This document shows, piece after piece, positions 26,253 through 36,303 of a DNA stretch of 64,000 nt. Under the pieces are notes generated by a model. It worked only from the letters and a program-made list of their open reading frames with translations, searched no databases and was not told the DNA's origin. The first letter of the stretch is position 1. Every line of letters begins with the position of its first letter. A program made the position numbers and the translations under genes. The stretch is from an uncultured Alphaproteobacteria bacterium (GTDB lineage Bacteria; Pseudomonadota; Alphaproteobacteria; Methylaequorales; Methylaequoraceae), in the NCBI GenBank assembly GCA_902547955.1, contig CACCPY010000001.1, forward strand, positions 98,407 through 162,406. Reading direction: 5' to 3'.

Positions 26253-27689
26253 ATGAAAAATAAAATTATTAATTGTATTTATATATTTTCGATTTTGATT
26301 ATCACATCAAATTGCTCTGTTAATCCATCAACGGGAAAAAGTGAGTTCTTCATAATGAGTGAAAGAGAAGAAGATCAAATAGGTAAAAAAGAACATCCAA
26401 AAATTATAAAAAGTTTTGGAGGAATATACAAAGATGAAAAACTACAAAACTATGTTGAAAGCCTTGGTGATTTTCTTGTAAATACGTCAGAGCTTTCAAA
26501 TAAAAAATTTACTTTCACAATCTTAAACTCCCCAATTGTTAACGCTTTTGCCCTTCCTGGAGGATATATTTACTTAACCAGAGGGCTAATTTATTTATGC
26601 CAAAATGAAGCCCAACTTGCCGGTGTTATTGCACATGAAATTGGTCACGTGACAGCAAGACATACAGCAAAAAGATATACAAAAAATTTTGGTGTGGGTT
26701 TACTAGCAAATATTTTAGGAGCGATAAATAAAAATATGGTTATAAATGATCTAGTAAATAAATCTGCTTCTCTATATCTCCTATCATTTTCAAGGTCCCA
26801 AGAATATGAAGCTGATAGATTAGCAGTTAGATATATGGCAAGAGCCGGGTTTGATCCAAATCAAATGGGAGAATTTCTCAGATTAATGGAAAAATTTTCT
26901 AGACTTAAAAGAAAAATAGTTAAAGATTTAGGAGAAACTTCTGAACTACTTAAAACTCACCCAAATTCTTCAAAAAGGGTTAAAGAAGTTATAAAAAACT
27001 CAAAAGAAAAAATACCATTTAATCCAATAACAGGCAGTGAAGTTTTTCTAAAAAAAATTGACGGAATGATCTATGGCGAAAAACCTGAAGAAGGTTTTTT
27101 TGTTAAAAATACATTTATTCACAAAAAATTAGACTTTAGTTTTAGTTTTAGTAAAAGTTTCTATTTTTTAAATAATCCAAACTATCTCCTGGGTATAACA
27201 GATAAGGACACTAAAATTTTTTTTGATATTGACAAAACGAAAGAAGAGAACACCTTGCAGTATTTATCCGAATGGATAAAAGTACCAGAAAGGAAAATTC
27301 TTGATTATAAATCAGAATTTGTGAATAACTATAAAATATCGAGTGGTTTGATAAAAAGAAAAAAAAATATTTTAAAAGTTTTTGCAATAAGTGATGAAAA
27401 TCTTATTTATCGGTTTGTGTTAATCACTAACAAAAATGAATTCAATATTTTCTCAGAACAATTTGAAGCAGTCGCATACTCATTTGAAAGAGTTTCATCT
27501 AACCAAAAATTAAGCTCTCTAGATCCTCCGAAAATTAGAATTTTAAGAAACTTACAAGACAAAAAATTTATTTCTTCAATCAAGGAAAAAATAACTCTCC
27601 AAACAAAATATGCAAAAGAAATATTCGAAACAATAAATGATCTTGAAAATAAACCGCAGGAAAAAGAAAAAATTAAATTAATCTACTGA
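26253..27689 (+). CDS. M48-family metalloprotease lipoprotein
   Basis: From ATG 26253 the product has 478 residues. The signal MKNKIINCIYIFSILIITSN ends in a lipobox SNC-S. AHEIGHVTARHTAKR (about 128-142) is the zinc-binding HExxH motif, and SRSQEYEADRLAVRYMARAG (about 182-201) supplies the third ligand, the glutamate in EAD. These are typical of BepA/YggG-like M48 peptidases that check outer-membrane protein assembly in the periplasm. A C-terminal extension of about 200 residues has beta-rich segments whose family I cannot name. An earlier ATG at 26226 would add nine residues in front of the signal and is less likely. Confidence 0.88.
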   Translation: MKNKIINCIYIFSILIITSNCSVNPSTGKSEFFIMSEREEDQIGKKEHPKIIKSFGGIYKDEKLQNYVESLGDFLVNTSELSNKKFTFTILNSPIVNAFALPGGYIYLTRGLIYLCQNEAQLAGVIAHEIGHVTARHTAKRYTKNFGVGLLANILGAINKNMVINDLVNKSASLYLLSFSRSQEYEADRLAVRYMARAGFDPNQMGEFLRLMEKFSRLKRKIVKDLGETSELLKTHPNSSKRVKEVIKNSKEKIPFNPITGSEVFLKKIDGMIYGEKPEEGFFVKNTFIHKKLDFSFSFSKSFYFLNNPNYLLGITDKDTKIFFDIDKTKEENTLQYLSEWIKVPERKILDYKSEFVNNYKISSGLIKRKKNILKVFAISDENLIYRFVLITNKNEFNIFSEQFEAVAYSFERVSSNQKLSSLDPPKIRILRNLQDKKFISSIKEKITLQTKYAKEIFETINDLENKPQEKEKIKLIY

Positions 27690-28186
27690 TTAAGTAACTC
27701 TTCAAGTTTAAGCTTCGCAACTTTTTTTTCAAGATTTTGTACTGCCGCATATTCATTGCTTAACCTATTTAAAGCAGTCAAATAAATTTGTCGCTCTGAA
27801 TAAGACTGTTGCTCAAGAGAATCTTCTTTCTTATGAAGGTCTCTTACAACCTCGGCGATTAAAACTGGATCACCGCTATTAATATTTTTCTCATATTCCT
27901 TAGCTCTTTTTATCCACATGTCTTTTTTAACTGCTGGGTTCTCGGCTAAAACTTCAAGAGCTTTTGATAATCTGTTCTTGTTGCTTAACTTTCTTAAACC
28001 TGAGTTAGATGCTTTTTCTTTTGGAATTCTTAACTTCATTTTATCTTGTTTAAAATTGATGAGAATAAAATCTTGAGACGACCCATCTACATTGTACGTA
28101 TCAAAATTTTCAATTTCGCCTACACCATAAATTGGGTAAACAACTAGATCACCTATTTCAAGACTTAATTCATCACTTTTTTTCAA
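27683..28186 (-). CDS. carD: CarD family transcriptional regulator
   Basis: This 167-residue protein has the CarD/TRCF RNA-polymerase-interaction domain at the front (LEIGDLVVYPIYGVGEIENF, then FILINFKQDKMKLRIP), followed by a helical DNA-binding domain with LEVLAENPAVKKDMWIKRAKEYE and LHKKEDSLEQQSYSERQIY. In Alphaproteobacteria CarD binds RNA polymerase and stabilises open complexes at rRNA and other promoters. Its start is a TTG at 28186, preceded at a good distance by AGGAGA, which decides the start. It follows fdxA on the same strand, a pairing common in this class. The last seven bases overlap the convergent protease gene. Confidence 0.92.
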   Translation of the reverse strand: MKKSDELSLEIGDLVVYPIYGVGEIENFDTYNVDGSSQDFILINFKQDKMKLRIPKEKASNSGLRKLSNKNRLSKALEVLAENPAVKKDMWIKRAKEYEKNINSGDPVLIAEVVRDLHKKEDSLEQQSYSERQIYLTALNRLSNEYAAVQNLEKKVAKLKLEELLNQ

Positions 28187-28255
28187 ATTGTTCTCCTGTA
28201 GAAAATGTTAAGAAAAGGAGTATATTGCAGTTAAAGTTAAAATTAAAGATTAAAA

Positions 28256-28594
28256 TCAACTACCTTTTCCAGGTTTTTCGCTAAAATGATTTTCAAATTT
28301 ACCATCAACACCTTTCCAATCATCTCTATCTGGGGGCGGTTCTCCCATCTTATTAATATTTGGCCAGGCCTCAGCATATTTTCTGTTTATGTCTACCCAT
28401 TTTTTTGAAGCATCGTCAGAATCATCGCTAATTGCATCAACAGGACATTCTGGTTCACACACCCCGCAATCAATACATTCGTCTGGATGTATAACAAGCA
28501 TATTTTCACCTTCATAAAAACAGTCAACTGGACAGACTTCAACACAATCCATGTATTTACATTTTATGCATGGATCTTTCACAACGTAAGTCAT
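28256..28594 (-). CDS. fdxA: 7Fe ferredoxin (FdxA)
   Basis: The 112 residues match the 3Fe-4S/4Fe-4S ferredoxin of Alphaproteobacteria. The front has [20 protein letters not shown] (residues 9-28) for one cluster, and [18 protein letters not shown] (about 38-55) for the other. The tail, with [17 protein letters not shown], is typical of FdxA. It is a low-potential electron carrier in the cytosol. It sits between the RNA helicase gene upstream and carD downstream, a conserved order. Confidence 0.93.
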   Translation of the reverse strand: MTYVVKDPCIKCKYMDCVEVCPVDCFYEGENMLVIHPDECIDCGVCEPECPVDAISDDSDDASKKWVDINRKYAEAWPNINKMGEPPPDRDDWKGVDGKFENHFSEKPGKGS

Positions 28595-28644
28595 AATAAG
28601 GTATATAATTCAGTTTTTTTTTATATTCAACTTAAATAATTAAA

Positions 28645-30978
28645 TTAATCAAAAAAAATAAACTTTCTTGGGTGTTTAAAATATAATTTCTCAAGAAGGT
28701 TAAATCCTTTGGTGTTTATAGGACTTTTAAAAGTTCTTTTTTTTTTTTCAAGTTTTTCGATGTATTCGTAATTTACTAAAACTTTTCTTTTACCAATTAT
28801 GATCAAGTAATATCCCATTTTTTGAAGAATTTTATGATTATCAGAAGAAAAAAAACTTTTCACAAAATAAAAATCTCTATCATAAAAATTTCTTCTTTTA
28901 ATTTTAAAAAAAACATTTACCAACATTTGCTTAAAATTATTTGAATTTTTTGAATAAAAGAAGAAAAAAATGAGACCTTTTTCTAACCCAACCTTTTGAA
29001 AAATCTCAATTTCTTTTTTGGTTAGTTGATTGTAATATACATCAATTGAGTTTTTTCTACAATGTCCTAAATTTTCAAGAATTGAATATTCTAAAGCTCT
29101 AAAAAATTTTGAAGGTTTTGCTATGTCTTCAACCTTTTTAAAAAAACTCATTTTCTTTTCCATCATAAACTCAAAAAATTTTATCAACTTCATCTCAATA
29201 TTTTCTTTGAATAATTCGAAATATTCGTCGTAAAAAATTTTTATTTTTGGCTTTGTCAATTCTTTACCTTTTATAAATTGGCCTATTAGGTTTCCTTTCC
29301 ATTTAATTTTGCCGTCGGGGTCAAATTTTACTTCATCAAATTCAATATGATTAAATTTTTCCACGTAGTTTTTAACAACATCCTTCATAGCATTATTAAA
29401 AATTTTTTTTAGAAAGTTATTTTTATCCTTTCTAAATCCAGAGTAAGTTTTTACAGAAAAACCGATTATTTTTGCAACTTCTTCTTTTCCTAATGTTATT
29501 ATATTTAAGTTATTTATTTTAATTATATTTGCATATTCATTTTTTTCTTCTTTGCTAATTTCAAAATTTTTAAATTCACCAATGAATTCTGATATTAACT
29601 GGTTATGTAAGTCTATTGAAAGATCATTTTCTATTTTTTTAATTTTATTCTGAAAACGTTTGTTATTTTTAATCCAATCAACTTTAAATGACAAAAAGGA
29701 CCATTTTCTGATCTGGGAAATTTTATAATTTAATTCAGAAATTTTGTTTGTTTTTTTTTTAATCTGGTTTAGCTGCATAATTATCCATGAATCAGGAATA
29801 CTGTTTTCTCTTACTAAAAAAAAAAAAACTTTTTTCAAAAACCGTGAATGAAATTCATCCAAATCTTTTGAGTAATCGGGTATACTACATATTTCCCATA
29901 ATATTTTTAAAATATTTGAAAATTTTATTTCACTTAATACGGATTTATCATTGCATAAAATTTTTAAAAAACGTTGATCACTTGCGTTTCTTTTTAACAT
30001 AAAATATTTTTTTTCAGCTTTTTTACTCAGAGACCTTATAAGGTCATTTGGACTAGAAAATTTTAAATCAGAGTTTCTCCAATATATTTTTTTTATTTCA
30101 GTAAATTTATAATTTTCTACAAAAGAAATAAGTTCATTGTTAAGAGATTTTAGGTTGCCTGTTACTCCAAAAAAGCCGTCATTAAGAAATCTTCCAGCCC
30201 TTCCAGCTATCTGTGCAATTTCATCAAATGTAAGGTATCTTTTCCTAATACCGTCAAATTTTATAATATCAGAAAAAAAGATATTTTTAATATTCAAATT
30301 TAGTCCTAGACCAATTGCATCTGTTGCTACTATATGATCAACCTTTCCATCTTCAAATAATTTTACTTGTGCATTCCTAACTTCTGGAGACAATGCACCC
30401 ATAACTACGGATACTCCGCCAAAAGATTGTTTAATTTTATTTGCAATTTCATAAACATCCAGTATTGAGAAGGCTATTATTGCAGAACGTCGAGGTAAAC
30501 GAGAAATATTTTTATAACCGCAGTATGACAGCTTTGATAGTCTTGGTTTTTTTAAGACTTTGATGCCAGGATATATTTTTCTAAGAATATTTTCCATACT
30601 CGATGAACCAATATACAAGGTTTCAATTAGCCCTTTTTTATTAATAATTTTTTCTGTAAAAAAAAAACCTCTTTCAAAGTCTGCCGCCATTTGAATTTCA
30701 TCAATGGCTACAAATTCAAAGTTTTTATTGTCGGGAATTGATTCGACAGTGCAAAAAAAATATTTCGCATTGTCTGGAATTATTTTTTCTTCCCCAGTTA
30801 TTAATGCAACATTTGTCTCGCCAAATTCGTTTTTGGCAAACTCATAATTTTCTCTCGCTAACAATCTTAGCGGAAAGCCGATAACACCACTATTAAAGTT
30901 AAATAGTTTTTTTAAGGCAGTATATGTTTTTCCTGTATTGGTTGGGCCGAGAATAGCAGAGATTTTTTTTTTGTACAT
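28645..30978 (-). CDS. SUV3-like ATP-dependent RNA helicase
   Basis: The 777-residue protein starts with the helicase core. Walker A is LGPTNTGKTYTAL (about 10-22), motif II is AIDEIQMA (DEIQ box), and motif III-like IGSSS follows. The second RecA lobe has IVATDAIGLGLNLNIKN and QIAGRAGRF (motif VI). This DEIQ, GRAGR pattern is that of mitochondrial SUV3 and its alphaproteobacterial relatives, which unwind structured RNA. The C-terminal 450 residues are lysine-rich and diverged. They contain HPRKFIFF at the end; many relatives carry a zinc or S4 element here, which I do not see. It is upstream of fdxA and carD. Confidence 0.87.
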   Translation of the reverse strand: MYKKKISAILGPTNTGKTYTALKKLFNFNSGVIGFPLRLLARENYEFAKNEFGETNVALITGEEKIIPDNAKYFFCTVESIPDNKNFEFVAIDEIQMAADFERGFFFTEKIINKKGLIETLYIGSSSMENILRKIYPGIKVLKKPRLSKLSYCGYKNISRLPRRSAIIAFSILDVYEIANKIKQSFGGVSVVMGALSPEVRNAQVKLFEDGKVDHIVATDAIGLGLNLNIKNIFFSDIIKFDGIRKRYLTFDEIAQIAGRAGRFLNDGFFGVTGNLKSLNNELISFVENYKFTEIKKIYWRNSDLKFSSPNDLIRSLSKKAEKKYFMLKRNASDQRFLKILCNDKSVLSEIKFSNILKILWEICSIPDYSKDLDEFHSRFLKKVFFFLVRENSIPDSWIIMQLNQIKKKTNKISELNYKISQIRKWSFLSFKVDWIKNNKRFQNKIKKIENDLSIDLHNQLISEFIGEFKNFEISKEEKNEYANIIKINNLNIITLGKEEVAKIIGFSVKTYSGFRKDKNNFLKKIFNNAMKDVVKNYVEKFNHIEFDEVKFDPDGKIKWKGNLIGQFIKGKELTKPKIKIFYDEYFELFKENIEMKLIKFFEFMMEKKMSFFKKVEDIAKPSKFFRALEYSILENLGHCRKNSIDVYYNQLTKKEIEIFQKVGLEKGLIFFFFYSKNSNNFKQMLVNVFFKIKRRNFYDRDFYFVKSFFSSDNHKILQKMGYYLIIIGKRKVLVNYEYIEKLEKKKRTFKSPINTKGFNLLEKLYFKHPRKFIFFD

Positions 30979-31005
30979 TAAAACCTCAATAATTTTATGA
31001 TTTTG

Positions 31006-33615
31006 TTAATTTATATTTGCTTCAATTTCCTTGAGAACACAAGGTAAAATTCCATCATTTTTGAAGTATTCAATTTCTTTCTCGGTATCAACTCTGGACA
31101 AAACATTAATCTTCTTTGAGTGATTTTCATAATTTATTTTTATTTCTACCTTTTTTCCTGGCTCAGAAATTATTTCGTCTATATTTCCAATATCAAAAGT
31201 TTCAGAGCCGTTTAATTCTAACTCAAACAAATTAGTGCTCTCAATTTGAAGCGGTAATACCCCCATTCCAACTAGATTTGAACGATGAATTCTTTCAAAG
31301 CTTTCTGCAATAACAACCCTAACTCCAAGCAACCTAGTACCCTTAGCCGCCCAGTCTCTTGATGACCCGGTACCATATTCCTTTCCAGCAACGACAACCA
31401 AAGGAATAGAATCCTTTTTATACATCTTTGAAACTTCAAATACCTCTCCTTCAAATTTTGATGGGTAATGTCTAGTGTAACCACCAAATTCTTCGACCAT
31501 TTTATTTTTAATTCTTATATTTGCAAAAGTACCTCTAACCATTACCTCGTGATTTCCTCTCCTTGCTCCATAGGAATTAAAATCATCATCACTTACCTGT
31601 CTTTCAGCCAAATATTTTGCAGTTAAGCTATCTTTTTTTATTACACCTGCTGGGGATATATGATCAGTTGTTATAGAGTCTCCTAAAATTAAAAGTGGTC
31701 TGGCGTTTTTTATATCTTTTTCTATTTTTCTTTTTTCTAAAAAGGGTGGTTTTTTTATGTAAGTTGAATTCATGGACCATTTATAAATTGGTGATTTATT
31801 AGCTTTTATTTTTTTCCAACTAAGATCACCGTCGAATATATTTTTGTAGTTAGTTTTAAAAAAAGATGCTTTTAAACACTTATCCATTTTTTCTTTAACT
31901 TCTCTTACGCTAGGCCAAAGATCTTTAAAGAAAACTTTTTTCCCATTAACGAAAGAAATTTCATCTTTAAAAAAGTCAATATCAACTTTCCCGGCTAATG
32001 CATACATCACTACCAATGGGGGAGATGCTAAATAATTTGATTTAACTAAGGGGTGAATTCTACCTTCGAAGTTCCTATTTCCTGAAATAACACTACAAAC
32101 GTTTAAATTATTTTTAATTATTTGATTACCAATTTTACTATCTAGCGGCCCAGAATTTCCTATACAAGTGGTACAACCATAACCAATTATATTAAAACCA
32201 AGTTCATCTAAACTCTTTTGTAATTTGGCTTTTTTCATATAAGTTTCTACGACTTTACTTCCAGGTGCAAACGAGGTCTTTACCCAAGATGGGACAGACA
32301 AACCAAGTTTTCGTGCTTTTTGTGCAACAAGACCTGCCATAACAAGAACTGCAGGATTTGAAGTATTTGTGCAGCTTGTAATTGCAGCAATACAAACTTT
32401 TCCATGTGATAGTTTATTTTCTTTTTTTTGATTATAATTTTTTTCAGAAATAGATAATGATTTAATAAAATTTTCTCTTACTTTGGATAATTCAATTCTA
32501 TCTTGAGGTCTTTTAGGTCCTGCTAAAGAAGGTTTGATTTTACTTAGATCAATTTTCAATATTTTGTTATACATAATTTTACTGTTATTTTTTTCGTGCC
32601 ATAACTTTTGCTTTCTGCAAAATTCTTCAACAATTTTAATTTTTTTTTTATCCCTTCCTGTAATTTTGAGATATTTTAATGTTTCATCATCAACTGGAAA
32701 AAAACCACATGTTGCACCGTACTCCGGAGCCATATTGGAAATTGTAGATCTTTCAGAAAGTGAAATGTTTTCAATACCCTCCCCAAAGAATTCTACGAAT
32801 TTTCCAACCACATTAATTTCTCTAAGTTTTTCGGTTATTGTTAAAACCAAATCAGTCGCCGTTAAACCATCATTCAATTTTCCAACTAATTTAACTCCTA
32901 CTACCTCAGGTAATTTTAGTGAAATTGGTTGTCCAAGCATTACTGCCTCAGCTTCAATTCCTCCCACACCCCAACCCAAAATAGATAAGGCATTAACCAT
33001 TGTTGTGTGACTATCTGTGCCTACAACTGAATCGAAGAATAGTAGATTATTTTTTTCAGCAACAACATCTGAAATATACTCAATATTTATCTGATGACAA
33101 ATTCCTGAACCTGGAGGGAATAAAGTAAAATTTTGCAAAGATTTTTGTGCCCACTTTAGGATCTCATATCTTTCTTTATTTTTAACAAATTCATTTTTAA
33201 CATTAATTGTTATTGATTTTTTTTGAGAAGAGCTATCAACAGATATTGAATGATCAATTACTAAACTTACGGGTACGATTGGGTTTATCAGCTCTGGATC
33301 TTTTTTTTTTTCTGCCATTCTATCTCTCATAGCTGCTAAATCGGCTATTGCCGGTACTCCCGTGTAATCTTGCATTAAAACTCTTGAGGGAAAGAAAAAA
33401 ATTTCCTTACCATATTTAAAACAAAATAGATTTTTTAAAATTTTTCTATCAATTTTTTTTTGTCTTAATAAATTCTCTAGTAAAATTTTGTATGTGTAGG
33501 GAAGTTTTTTTAAGTCGAAACCAAATTCTTTCGACACTTTATTCAGATTAAAAAAAACATATTTTTTTTTATCTATTAAAATTGTATCTAAAAAATTATT
33601 TGTTTTTTTACTCAT
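31006..33615 (-). CDS. acnA: Aconitate hydratase A
   Basis: This is an 869-residue AcnA/IRP1-type aconitase. The protein has VDHSISVDSSS, DSVVGTDSHTTMVNALSILG and EYGATCGFFPVDDETLKYL. The cluster ligands are in AAITSCTNTSNPAVL and GYGCTTCIGNSGPL, three cysteines for the 4Fe-4S cluster. The C-terminal swivel domain has YGARRGNHEVMVRGTFANIR and GKEYGTGSSRDWAAKGTRLL, with the catalytic SRD serine. It interconverts citrate and isocitrate in the TCA cycle. It is divergent from the ccm operon, with a 40-base spacer. Confidence 0.96.
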   Translation of the reverse strand: MSKKTNNFLDTILIDKKKYVFFNLNKVSKEFGFDLKKLPYTYKILLENLLRQKKIDRKILKNLFCFKYGKEIFFFPSRVLMQDYTGVPAIADLAAMRDRMAEKKKDPELINPIVPVSLVIDHSISVDSSSQKKSITINVKNEFVKNKERYEILKWAQKSLQNFTLFPPGSGICHQINIEYISDVVAEKNNLLFFDSVVGTDSHTTMVNALSILGWGVGGIEAEAVMLGQPISLKLPEVVGVKLVGKLNDGLTATDLVLTITEKLREINVVGKFVEFFGEGIENISLSERSTISNMAPEYGATCGFFPVDDETLKYLKITGRDKKKIKIVEEFCRKQKLWHEKNNSKIMYNKILKIDLSKIKPSLAGPKRPQDRIELSKVRENFIKSLSISEKNYNQKKENKLSHGKVCIAAITSCTNTSNPAVLVMAGLVAQKARKLGLSVPSWVKTSFAPGSKVVETYMKKAKLQKSLDELGFNIIGYGCTTCIGNSGPLDSKIGNQIIKNNLNVCSVISGNRNFEGRIHPLVKSNYLASPPLVVMYALAGKVDIDFFKDEISFVNGKKVFFKDLWPSVREVKEKMDKCLKASFFKTNYKNIFDGDLSWKKIKANKSPIYKWSMNSTYIKKPPFLEKRKIEKDIKNARPLLILGDSITTDHISPAGVIKKDSLTAKYLAERQVSDDDFNSYGARRGNHEVMVRGTFANIRIKNKMVEEFGGYTRHYPSKFEGEVFEVSKMYKKDSIPLVVVAGKEYGTGSSRDWAAKGTRLLGVRVVIAESFERIHRSNLVGMGVLPLQIESTNLFELELNGSETFDIGNIDEIISEPGKKVEIKINYENHSKKINVLSRVDTEKEIEYFKNDGILPCVLKEIEANIN

Positions 33616-33655
33616 ACCTTATTCCAAATTATTGATATATTATCCAAGAAATAAA

Positions 33656-34318
33656 ATGTTAGAAGTTAAATCAATATATTTGAATAGAAATAAAAAGCAA
33701 ATTTTAAGTAACTTCAGTTTAATTTTAAAAAAAAAAACAATGGTTTTACTTTTAGGTGAAAACGGAGCTGGAAAGTCTAGCTTGTTGGATACTATAGTAG
33801 GGTTAATTAAACCTCAATCAGGGGAGGTTCTTTTTGATGGACAAACATTAGAAGAGATTGAAACTCAAAAGAAAAAATATTTTACTTATATTCCTCACGA
33901 GATATGTTTGAGAGATAGTTTTTCAATAGCTGAAAATATAGACATTTGGCTAAATTTGCATTCTATAAAATTAAACACTAAACAAATTTCAAAAAAATTA
34001 GAGGTTTTTGATCTCCAAAATATAAAAGATCAATTGGTTAGGAATCTATCTCATGGCCAAAAAAAAAAAGTTTCCCTCACTAAACTTCTTTTCTCTAATT
34101 CAAAACTATGGATAATGGACGAACCTATAAATGGATTAGATAAAAAATCAGTACAAATTTTAAATTCTATCTGCACTCAGCACATAAAAGAAGATGGATC
34201 TGTATTATTCACTAGTCACATATACCCAAAATTTAAAATCACTAAGAAGGTACTTTTAAAAAAATTTTGTAACAAAAAACTTTATAAGAATTCTTTCGAT
34301 AGTTGGGGAAAATTATGA
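33656..34318 (+). CDS. ccmA: Cytochrome c maturation ABC ATPase CcmA
   Basis: Translation from ATG 33656 gives 220 residues: Walker A LLLGENGAGKSSLLDTI (about 31-47), signature LSHGQKKKVSLTKLL (about 130-144), Walker B LWIMDEPINGLD. The degenerate signature with HGQKK is usual for CcmA. CcmA drives release of holo-CcmE together with CcmB, C and D in the inner membrane. The longer frame from 33632 adds eight residues with no ribosome-binding site. It heads a nine-gene operon and its TGA overlaps the ccmB ATG. Confidence 0.9.
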   Translation: MLEVKSIYLNRNKKQILSNFSLILKKKTMVLLLGENGAGKSSLLDTIVGLIKPQSGEVLFDGQTLEEIETQKKKYFTYIPHEICLRDSFSIAENIDIWLNLHSIKLNTKQISKKLEVFDLQNIKDQLVRNLSHGQKKKVSLTKLLFSNSKLWIMDEPINGLDKKSVQILNSICTQHIKEDGSVLFTSHIYPKFKITKKVLLKKFCNKKLYKNSFDSWGKL

Positions 34319-34977
34319 AAAATTTTGAGATTTTAGTAAAAAGAGAACTAAAAATTTTGTTTGTTAGTGTGAAACACATTTTATCTTATTCAAGCTTTTT
34401 TTTGTTAGTTTTCCTATTATTCGCCTTTTCAGTAGGACCTAATCTAAAAATATTATCTTCAATTTATCTTCCGATTTTATTTATGATCATTTTGTTTTCA
34501 CTTATTTTAACTTCCGAGAACTTTATAGATGAAGATTTTAAAAATGGTTGTTTTAAAGAGCTTCAATTTCTTGGCTTTTCTCCAGAACAAATTTTTCTAG
34601 CCAAGAGTTTTTCAATGTTTTCATCAATAATTTTTTCCAACTTTTTTTTAATTCCCCTAACTTCTCTTTTATTTGGAATTAATTTTTCTGCCACAATCAC
34701 TGTTTTTTATATATTTTTACTATCGTCGCCTACGTTGGTCCTTTTATCATTGATTTCTGCATTATTTTCCTTGCAAATAAAAAGAAATAAATTTATCCAA
34801 TTCATCATTGTAATGCCTTTTTTTATCCCAATAGTAATATTTGCTTCCTCAACTGACATTTTCAATTATGAAAATTCTAATAACGAAAATTTTTTGATTT
34901 TATTTGGATTTTTTTTAATTACATTACCAATATCAATAATTATTGGAAAACTTTTAATTAAAGAAACAAATCAATAG
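34315..34977 (+). CDS. ccmB: Heme exporter membrane protein CcmB
   Basis: The 220-residue product has six hydrophobic segments (about 20-38, 45-66, 95-118, 126-148, 155-176 and 195-214) and ends KLLIKETNQ. LTSENFIDEDFKNGCFKELQ and the loop FSPEQIFLAKSFS match CcmB. ATG 34315 overlaps the ccmA stop as ATGA, with GGGGA just upstream. A TTG at 34303 is the alternative start. It forms the CcmABCD complex that loads heme onto CcmE. Confidence 0.85.
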   Translation: MKNFEILVKRELKILFVSVKHILSYSSFFLLVFLLFAFSVGPNLKILSSIYLPILFMIILFSLILTSENFIDEDFKNGCFKELQFLGFSPEQIFLAKSFSMFSSIIFSNFFLIPLTSLLFGINFSATITVFYIFLLSSPTLVLLSLISALFSLQIKRNKFIQFIIVMPFFIPIVIFASSTDIFNYENSNNENFLILFGFFLITLPISIIIGKLLIKETNQ

Positions 34978-34985
34978 ATAAATAA

Positions 34986-35702
34986 ATGTTTACAAAATTC
35001 GCCAATCCTAATTATTTCCTAAAAATATCCGATAAAATTTATTATCCATGTTTTTTATCAAGTATTGTTTTATTTTTTATTTCTTTGTATTTTTCGTTCT
35101 TTGCAAGTCCACCTGATTATCTTCAAGGGGAAACAGTCAGAATAATGTATGTTCATGTTCCCTGTGCCTGGTTGTCACTTTCTACCTACTCAATAATGGC
35201 AATTTGTAGTTTCTTTTCTATTGTATTTAAACACACATTGGCCGACATAATTGCAAGAGCGTGTGCCCCCGTAGGTGCTTGCTTTACATTGGCTACTTTA
35301 ATAACAGGTTCTATCTGGGGAAAGCCTACATGGGGAACATGGTGGGTTTGGGATGCAAGACTTACGTCTGAACTAGTTTTATTTTTTATATATTTAGGGC
35401 ACATTTTTATTTCAAATGCATATGACGATAGAAGGAAAGGCGACAGAAACGCTGCGATTTTAACCCTTGTTGGTATTGTAAATTTACCAATTATTAAGTG
35501 GTCTGTTGATTGGTGGAATACTCTTCACCAACCAGCAAGCATATCGAAGTTTAGTTCTCCATCAATAGATGACAGCATGCTTATTCCATTATTTTTAATG
35601 TTTTTTTCTTTTTTGTTATTTTTTACATCTTTACTTATCTTAAGAATAAAAAGTGAAATTGTAGTAAGAAAAATTGAAATTATAGAACTTAATAATAACT
35701 AA
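34986..35702 (+). CDS. ccmC: Heme-handling protein CcmC
   Basis: This 238-residue integral membrane protein has six helices and the tryptophan-rich signature of the heme-handling family, SIWGKPTWGTWWVWDARLTS (about 107-126), flanked by the conserved histidines in MYVHVPCAWLS and NTLHQPASI. CcmC binds heme and presents it to CcmE at the periplasmic face. It begins eight bases after ccmB. Confidence 0.95.
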   Translation: MFTKFANPNYFLKISDKIYYPCFLSSIVLFFISLYFSFFASPPDYLQGETVRIMYVHVPCAWLSLSTYSIMAICSFFSIVFKHTLADIIARACAPVGACFTLATLITGSIWGKPTWGTWWVWDARLTSELVLFFIYLGHIFISNAYDDRRKGDRNAAILTLVGIVNLPIIKWSVDWWNTLHQPASISKFSSPSIDDSMLIPLFLMFFSFLLFFTSLLILRIKSEIVVRKIEIIELNNN

Positions 35703-35704
35703 AT

Positions 35705-35875
35705 ATGGAATATTTCATAAATTTCTTAATTTCTGATAAACATTTTTATTATGTTTTCTCTTCTTATTTCATTGTTTTTTTTCTACTAATACTTATTTTT
35801 TTACAAACATCTATAAAACTCAGAAAGCTTGAAAAGAAATTAAACAGTAAATTAAGAAATGAAACCAAAGACTAA
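35705..35875 (+). CDS. ccmD: Heme exporter protein CcmD
   Basis: A 56-codon ORF lies between ccmC and ccmE. The protein has one membrane helix (YVFSSYFIVFFLLILIFLQ, about 16-34), a preceding tyrosine-rich segment, and a basic C-terminal tail (LRKLEKKLNSKLRNE). Size, topology and place in the operon identify CcmD, which helps release holo-CcmE. It starts two bases after the ccmC stop, and its last 17 bases overlap ccmE. Confidence 0.85.
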   Translation: MEYFINFLISDKHFYYVFSSYFIVFFLLILIFLQTSIKLRKLEKKLNSKLRNETKD

Positions 35876-36299
35876 AAGATTAATAACCTTAAGTTCATCC
35901 CTTTTTTTATTTGGAGTTGGATGTATAATACTTTTTTACAACCTTAGGGGAAATCTCGTTTTTTTCTACTCACCGACAGAGCTTTTAGAGAAAAGTGATG
36001 TTAATTCACAAAAAGTTCGACTAGGTGGGATGGTAAAAAAGGAGAGTATATTTAAAGAGATGGTTTTGCAGGATAATTTCAAGATTCAAAAAATTACTTT
36101 TGTTATTACTGATTTTGAAAATGAGATTCAGGTAAACTACAAAGGAATTCTACCCGATCTTTTTAAGGAAGGTCAGGGCGTTGTTGTTGAAGGTAACTAT
36201 GAAGACAATTTATTTAATGCTATAAATGTATTAGCTAAACATGATGAGAATTATATGCCGCCAGAGTTAAAAGACCTCAATCTTGAAGCGAGTAACTAG
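35859..36299 (+). CDS. ccmE: Heme chaperone CcmE
   Basis: The 146-residue protein has an N-terminal membrane anchor (about 8-28), the OB-fold strand KVRLGGMVKKESIF, VNYKGILPDLFKEGQGVVVEG (the best-conserved part of CcmE), and the heme-binding histidine in VLAKHDENYMPPEL followed by the conserved tyrosine. Heme attaches covalently to that histidine before transfer to apocytochrome c. It overlaps ccmD upstream and is followed 4 bases later by the likely ccmF start. Confidence 0.95.
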   Translation: MKPKTKRLITLSSSLFLFGVGCIILFYNLRGNLVFFYSPTELLEKSDVNSQKVRLGGMVKKESIFKEMVLQDNFKIQKITFVITDFENEIQVNYKGILPDLFKEGQGVVVEGNYEDNLFNAINVLAKHDENYMPPELKDLNLEASN

Positions 36300-36303
36300 T
36301 AAC

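Noticed and set aside
32534..33010. 158-codon open frame antisense to acnA
   Set aside because: It lies opposite conserved aconitase motifs. The translation is low-complexity Ser/Leu/Phe with no signature.
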